From assembly GCA_902512865.1 (NCBI GenBank), contig CABXKZ010000016.1, forward strand, positions 1 to 10,749: 10,749 nt of DNA, given 5' to 3'. The notes under the pieces were generated by a model. It did not search any database. It saw only the letters and a program-made list of their open reading frames with translations, and was not told the origin of the DNA. Positions 6,660-10,749 of this stretch are shown in pieces (position 1 is the stretch's first letter; the number at the start of each line of letters is the position of its first letter). This DNA comes from an uncultured marine group I thaumarchaeote. GTDB taxonomy: Archaea; Thermoproteota; Nitrososphaeria; Nitrososphaerales; Nitrosopumilaceae. The translations under genes were made by a program, and so were the position numbers.

Positions 6660-7319
6660 ATGATATGTTTTGTGGAAATAACTGTAGATCAAATGTATCA
6701 AATTGAAAATAAAGGTCATGATATGGGATTTTTAAAAAAATTCATGATGGAAAATGCAGGAGCTGTTGCAGTAAGAAGATTAATTGAAAAAATAGGAAAT
6801 GTTGATTCAAAAAATATTTTAATTTTTGTTGGAATGGGAAATAATGGTGGAGATGGTCAAGTTATGGCTAGACATCTTGCAGGTCATAATGCAAACGTAA
6901 CTGTTGTTCTACTTGGAACTCCTGACAAAATTAAAACTGAAGAAAGTAGTTGGAATTGGTCATTACTTGAAAAAATGCCTTCTGTTAAACTAGTTACAGG
7001 TAATTCTACTAGTTTTGATTTTAAACCAGATATTATTATTGATGGAATTTTGGGTACTGGAATTACAGGTGATATAAGAGAGCCTTATGCATCTGCAATT
7101 AATTTCATTAATCAAACTGATTGTTACAAATTTGCAGTTGATGTTCCATCTGGAATGGATCCTCAGACAGGTGAAACTGCCTCACTTTCCACAAAATGTG
7201 ATATGACTGTAACTTTTCATAAAATGAAACAAGGAATCCCAAAAAGAAAAGATTTGACTGGAGAGTTATTTGCTGAAAAAATAGGAATTCCACCTGAAGC
7301 AGAGATTGATGTTTTGTGA
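6660..7319 (+). CDS. nnrE: NAD(P)H-hydrate epimerase (stand-alone YjeF_N domain)
   Basis: It epimerises damaged R-NAD(P)HX so that a dehydratase can restore NAD(P)H. Numbered from ATG 6660 (219 residues), it has the ITVDQMYQIENKG entry segment, MMENAG (29-34), the Rossmann-type loop GMGNNGGDGQVMARHL (58-73), DGILGTG (128-134) and DVPSGMDPQTG (161-171), all typical of YjeF_N. It ends where the domain ends: the dehydratase domain fused to it in most archaea and bacteria is missing, so a separate NnrD is expected elsewhere. Three starts are possible: TTG 6648, ATG 6660 and GTG 6672. ATG is listed, but GTG 6672 places the family motif at the N terminus and has a TATA-like element upstream. Its stop overlaps the next GTG by 4 bp. 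Confidence 0.9.
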   Translation: MICFVEITVDQMYQIENKGHDMGFLKKFMMENAGAVAVRRLIEKIGNVDSKNILIFVGMGNNGGDGQVMARHLAGHNANVTVVLLGTPDKIKTEESSWNWSLLEKMPSVKLVTGNSTSFDFKPDIIIDGILGTGITGDIREPYASAINFINQTDCYKFAVDVPSGMDPQTGETASLSTKCDMTVTFHKMKQGIPKRKDLTGELFAEKIGIPPEAEIDVL

Positions 7320-7927
7320 TAGTCCATCAAATTCCAGTAGGACCAATGCAAAATTTTTCTTACATTGTTGAAGATGAGTCAACACATGAATCTATTGTAA
7401 TTGATCCATCATGGGATTTAGAAAAATTAACTGCTATAATTGATGAACAAAATCTTAATCCAAAATATATTGTCAATACGCATTGGCATGATGATCATAC
7501 AAGAGGAAATGAAGAATTGGCAAAGAAATTATCTATAAGGATTATACAACACGAAGCATCAACTTTACAAAATGATATGACTGTAAAAAATGGTGATTCA
7601 ATCAAATTTGGATGCTCAGAACTTGTTGTGTATCATACGCCTGGTCATTCTAAAGACAGTATTTGTCTTGTAGGTGATGGAAAAATCTTTTCAGGTGATA
7701 CTCTCTTTGTTGGAAATTGTGGAAGAATTGATCTTCCTGGAGGTAGCGCAAATGAACTTTATCACAGCTTATTTGATGTACTACACAGTTTGGATGATAA
7801 TCTTGTATTGTATCCTGGTCATGATTATGGTATGGCTGCAACATCTACTATTGGAAATGAAAAAACTACAAATCCTGTAATGCAAAAGATGAATGAAGAT
7901 TCTTTTGTAGATAGAATGGGTGGATAA
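7316..7927 (+). CDS. Metallo-beta-lactamase-fold hydrolase (glyoxalase II/YcbL-like)
   Basis: A 203-residue cytoplasmic MBL-fold enzyme. The metal centre is complete: NTHWHDDH (54-61) gives His56, His58, Asp60 and His61; HTPGH (107-111) gives His111; SGDTLF gives Asp128; YPGHDYG gives His169. FVGNCGRIDLPGG (131-143) and the end segment STIGNEKTTNP (177-187) are shared by hydroxyacylglutathione-hydrolase-like and ETHE1-like persulfide dioxygenase proteins. The substrate cannot be decided from sequence: a thioester hydrolase on a non-glutathione thiol, or a persulfide enzyme, are both open. The GTG start at 7316 overlaps the nnrE stop (GTGA), so translation is probably coupled. Nothing suggests a true beta-lactamase. 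Confidence 0.88.
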   Translation: MIVHQIPVGPMQNFSYIVEDESTHESIVIDPSWDLEKLTAIIDEQNLNPKYIVNTHWHDDHTRGNEELAKKLSIRIIQHEASTLQNDMTVKNGDSIKFGCSELVVYHTPGHSKDSICLVGDGKIFSGDTLFVGNCGRIDLPGGSANELYHSLFDVLHSLDDNLVLYPGHDYGMAATSTIGNEKTTNPVMQKMNEDSFVDRMGG

Positions 7928-8984
7928 TGTGTCAATTACATACCACGGAGATGTGGACAATGCAAAAAAAATTATTCAAGATCTTTCAAAAAAACGATTT
8001 ACTTTTGGTCTAGTTGCATCATATAGTGAAACCTGTGAAATTCCTGGAATTACTATTGCTGGAGCTGACAAGGAATTTCTGAAATTTACTGCACCTGCAG
8101 ATTCTGAATATATTGAATATGGAAAATGTATCTGCATACCTGGAATTCCTATATCTCCTGATGGAAAACCTACGCCTGCATTATTGACTCGTGTCTCATT
8201 AAATGCTGCAAAAATTCCACATTTTGTTGTAAATGCTGGAAGTAAAGTTGCTCCATCTCTATGTTATTTTGATGCTGATATACTTCCAGGAAAAAACATT
8301 TCTGAATCTCCTGCAATGTCAATTCAACAAGTAAAATCTGCAATTGAATATGGAAAAAACTTAGGCAGAATTATGTCACAAAATACTGATTGTCTTGTTA
8401 TTGGTGAGTGTATTCCTGGTGGCACTACTACTGCACTTACAGTTTTGAGAGCATTTGGATTGGAATGTAATGTTAGTTCCAGCATGCAAAACAATCCTTT
8501 AGATCTAAAAAATAAAATTGTTCTAGATGCACTAAAACGCAAAAAATCTGATGATCCATTAGAAATAATTGCAAATTTTGGCGATCCTATGATGCCAGTT
8601 TGTGCAGGCATGTTGTCATCTGCATCAGAAAAATGTCATGTAATATTGGCAGGTGGAACACAAATGCTTGCTGTACTGCAACTTGCAAAACATCTTGGTT
8701 ACAATGCAAAAAATTCTGCAATTGGATGTACATCATATATTGTTGATGATTCTCAAGCAAAATTTCTTGAAACTTTATATCAAATTGATAATATTGCGGT
8801 TCTTTCATGTGATCCATGTTTACATAACTCTCAACATTTTGGATTTCGTTCTTATGCGGATGGTTTTGTAAAAGAAGGTGCAGGAGCTGGTGGTGCTATA
8901 ATAGCATCTTTACTAAAAACAGAAAATTCTATCGAACAATTATTTTCTCTGTTTGAACAAGAATACAAGAGAATTTCTACTTGA
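7920..8984 (+). CDS. cobT: Archaeal CobT-type nicotinate-nucleotide phosphoribosyltransferase
   Basis: A 354-residue protein of the archaeal CobT-like family (UPF0284). CobT transfers phosphoribose from NaMN to the cobalamin lower-ligand base, usually dimethylbenzimidazole, giving the alpha-riboside phosphate. Seen: NAGSKVAPS (105-113), GECIPGGTTTALTVL (162-176), AGGTQMLAVL (244-253) and DGFVKEGAGAGGA (314-326). Glu163 and Glu319 lie where bacterial CobT has functionally important glutamates in GE...TT and EG-x-GA motifs; this alignment is by eye. Thaumarchaeota are known cobalamin producers, which fits. GTG at 7920 overlaps the upstream gene by 8 bp; GTG at 7929 (three residues shorter) is equally possible. 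The 3' end overlaps glmS by 8 bp. Confidence 0.87.
   Translation: MDNVSITYHGDVDNAKKIIQDLSKKRFTFGLVASYSETCEIPGITIAGADKEFLKFTAPADSEYIEYGKCICIPGIPISPDGKPTPALLTRVSLNAAKIPHFVVNAGSKVAPSLCYFDADILPGKNISESPAMSIQQVKSAIEYGKNLGRIMSQNTDCLVIGECIPGGTTTALTVLRAFGLECNVSSSMQNNPLDLKNKIVLDALKRKKSDDPLEIIANFGDPMMPVCAGMLSSASEKCHVILAGGTQMLAVLQLAKHLGYNAKNSAIGCTSYIVDDSQAKFLETLYQIDNIAVLSCDPCLHNSQHFGFRSYADGFVKEGAGAGGAIIASLLKTENSIEQLFSLFEQEYKRIST
8913..8930 (-). terminator. Possible U-rich terminator of glmS inside cobT
   Basis: Read on the minus strand, AATTTTCTGTTTTTAG follows the glmS stop by about 50 bases and has no hairpin. It is the first clear T-rich cluster downstream, but lies in AT-rich coding DNA, so support is weak. 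Confidence 0.2.
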
Positions 8985-10731
8985 CAGTAACTGATTTTGC
9001 TAAATTTCTCGGGTAATCTGGATCTGTATCTTTTTCTAAAGCTGCATAATATGCAAGTAATTGTATCGGAATTATCTCAATTAATGGATATGATACTTCT
9101 TCCATCTCTGGAATCTCTATCCAATAGTCATATGCTGAATTTTTCTTATTTGAGATTCCAATAATCTTTGCACCTCTAGCCTTAATCTCATTTGCACTGT
9201 TTAACGTATCTTGATATGTTGAATCTTCAGGATTGATTATGATTACATATACATTTGAATCCATTAACGCAAGTGGCCCATGCTTTAACTCTCCACCTGG
9301 AATTCCTTCTGCGTGAATGTAGGTTAATTCTTTTAATTTTAGAGCTGCCTCTTTTGCAATTGGAAAATGAATTCCACGTCCCAATATGTAGATGTCAGAT
9401 ACTTCTTTCAGATCTTTAGCTAATTCTTTTATTTTAGAATCATTATCTAAAACCTTTGAAATCCCATCAGAAATTTTTTCCCAATCTAAATTCATACATT
9501 GATTACATATTTTGTTTGTAATTTTGTATAATATGGCAAGTTGTGATGTAAAACTCTTGGTTGCAGCAACACCTATCTCAGGTCCACAATTAAGATTAAT
9601 TACTGCATCTGATTCTTGTGATAAAGATGAATTTAGATGATTAACAATTGATAATATTTTAGAATTGGATTCTTTTGCAATTTTTACGGCTTCTAATACA
9701 TCTGCACTTTCTCCACTTTGTGAAATTGCTATCAGCGTAGAATTTTCTTCAATACTATCTGGTGAAAATGGCAATTCGCTAGAAATTATTGGTTCTATCT
9801 TTAATTTTGCATATTTGGAAAACAAATATTTTGTAATCCTTGCAGCATTATAGCTTGTTCCACTACCAGTAATGTATAGATTTTTTGCCTTTGAAATCAT
9901 ATTGACGACATCTTCGATTCTCTCATCATTTCCTGCTTTGATTATTGTTGAAGATTGTTCTGATATTTCTTTTAGTGTAAAGTGTGCATAATCTCCTTTA
10001 TAGACATCAGCAAACTCTTTTGAAACTTTAGTAATTTGATATTCTGCTTTACTACCATCAAATTTTGAAACGCTCAAGCCATTTTGATTAATTATGACAA
10101 AATCTTCATTATCTAAATAAATTACATTGTCAGTTTTTTCAATAAAACCAAGTACATCACTAGAAAGATAATGACTATTTTTTCCAATTCCTACAATTAA
10201 TGGTTCATGAAATCTAGCAGCCGCTAATGTACCATCTTCAAAAATTACTACAAATGCAAAATGTCCTTTTAATTCTGAAACAGTTTTGATTATGGTTTGT
10301 TTTACATCTTCTAACTCATCAAAATTTGATTGGATGAGATTTGCTATAACTTCGGTATCTGTGTCACTTTGAAATTTGAATCCCTTTGATGAAAGCATCT
10401 GTTTGATTTCTTCATAATTTTCAACTATTCCATTGTGTACTATGGCAATTTTGCCTGAATTACTTGGATGAGGGTGAGCATTTTTGTCTGTAACTTCTCC
10501 ATGTGTTGCCCATCTTGTATGGCCAATACCCACCATTCCTGGAAGATTATCTAACTGAACCTTTGTGTTTACCTCAACAACTCTTCCTACGCCTTTTTTC
10601 ACAAGAATTTCACTATTTGATTCTGTTGCAACACCAACGCTATCATAGCCCCTATACTCCATTTTTTGTAATCCTTTTACAAGAATTGGTGCTGCCAAAT
10701 TTTTCCCATAATATCCTATGATTGAACACAT
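8977..10731 (-). CDS. glmS: Glutamine-fructose-6-phosphate aminotransferase (isomerizing)
   Basis: It makes glucosamine 6-phosphate from fructose 6-phosphate and glutamine, feeding UDP-GlcNAc for glycans and protein glycosylation. It is complete at 584 residues. The N-terminal glutaminase domain has Cys2 as nucleophile after Met removal (MCSIIGYYG), GHTRWATHG (70-78), HNGIVENY (99-106) and SDTDTE (122-127). The two SIS domains show TGSGTSYNAA (288-297), SQSGESADV (338-346), GVAATKSFTSQ (387-397) and AEGIPGGELKHGPLAL (474-489). The C-terminal DPDYPRNLAKSVTVK carries the catalytic lysine before SVTV. ATG 10729-10731 is fixed by the need for Cys2. Only 18 bases upstream are visible, so its promoter is outside the window. 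It converges on cobT with an 8-bp overlap. Confidence 0.97.
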   Translation of the reverse strand: MCSIIGYYGKNLAAPILVKGLQKMEYRGYDSVGVATESNSEILVKKGVGRVVEVNTKVQLDNLPGMVGIGHTRWATHGEVTDKNAHPHPSNSGKIAIVHNGIVENYEEIKQMLSSKGFKFQSDTDTEVIANLIQSNFDELEDVKQTIIKTVSELKGHFAFVVIFEDGTLAAARFHEPLIVGIGKNSHYLSSDVLGFIEKTDNVIYLDNEDFVIINQNGLSVSKFDGSKAEYQITKVSKEFADVYKGDYAHFTLKEISEQSSTIIKAGNDERIEDVVNMISKAKNLYITGSGTSYNAARITKYLFSKYAKLKIEPIISSELPFSPDSIEENSTLIAISQSGESADVLEAVKIAKESNSKILSIVNHLNSSLSQESDAVINLNCGPEIGVAATKSFTSQLAILYKITNKICNQCMNLDWEKISDGISKVLDNDSKIKELAKDLKEVSDIYILGRGIHFPIAKEAALKLKELTYIHAEGIPGGELKHGPLALMDSNVYVIIINPEDSTYQDTLNSANEIKARGAKIIGISNKKNSAYDYWIEIPEMEEVSYPLIEIIPIQLLAYYAALEKDTDPDYPRNLAKSVTVK

Positions 10732-10749
10732 CTTCTAACACAACTTGAT

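Noticed and set aside
7650..7880. Open frames on both strands inside the MBL hydrolase gene
   Set aside because: Low-complexity shadow translations; the hydrolase frame has all metal ligands and is the coding one.
7316..7927. Antibiotic-inactivating beta-lactamase
   Set aside because: The fold is shared by many hydrolases; there is no signal peptide and the GRIDLPGG and STIGNEKTTNP segments match the glyoxalase II/persulfide dioxygenase-like branch.
1..10749. CRISPR array, insertion sequence, integrase site or defence island
   Set aside because: No regularly spaced repeats, transposase or integrase motifs, or flanking direct repeats were seen; the genes are core metabolism.

Overview
The window reads as a low-GC archaeal chromosome segment, most like a marine ammonia-oxidising Thaumarchaeota/Nitrososphaerota (Nitrosopumilus-type). 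It carries archaeal-only or archaeal-type genes: the RNA polymerase subunit Rpo10/RpoN, archaeal uS2, isopentenyl phosphate kinase, an archaeal-type CobT and a translin homologue. A TATA box also sits about 26 bp ahead of a GTG start in the way typical of leaderless archaeal messages. Genus-level placement is an inference from gene content and style; no marker sequence was compared.

Layout. Bases 2-97 are the tail of a membrane protein whose start lies outside the window. Bases 147-380 encode a 77-residue protein made of two copies of one Cys/His metal-binding motif. From 5839 down to 390 on the minus strand runs a compact seven-gene cluster: rpoN, eno, rpsB (uS2), mevalonate kinase, isopentenyl phosphate kinase, type I IPP isomerase and a GGPP-type prenyl synthase. 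Spacings run from 22 bp down to a 19-bp overlap, so it is probably one transcript joining transcription, translation, central carbon metabolism and lipid precursor synthesis. A tRNA-Leu(GAG) gene leaves in the opposite direction at 5891, apparently sharing a single TATA element with rpoN. A translin-family RNase gene (5980-6612, minus) converges on the tRNA with 4 bp between them.

From 6660 to 8984 on the plus strand lie three overlapping genes: an NAD(P)H-hydrate epimerase, a metallo-beta-lactamase-fold hydrolase and an archaeal CobT-like phosphoribosyltransferase. The window closes with glmS (8977-10731, minus), which overlaps the cobT end by 8 bp.

How it works together. Mevalonate kinase, IPK, IPP isomerase and prenyl synthase cover the start and end of the archaeal mevalonate route to the C20 chain of ether lipids. 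The middle steps (phosphomevalonate to isopentenyl phosphate) are not here. The other genes serve nucleotide-cofactor repair, cobalamin lower-ligand activation, amino-sugar synthesis and RNA processing.

No mobile element, CRISPR array or defence island is visible, and there is no gene-free stretch over 300 bases. The points most worth a second look are the isomerase with alanine at the canonical catalytic cysteine, the shared TATA box, the duplicated zinc-motif protein, and the many non-ATG starts.
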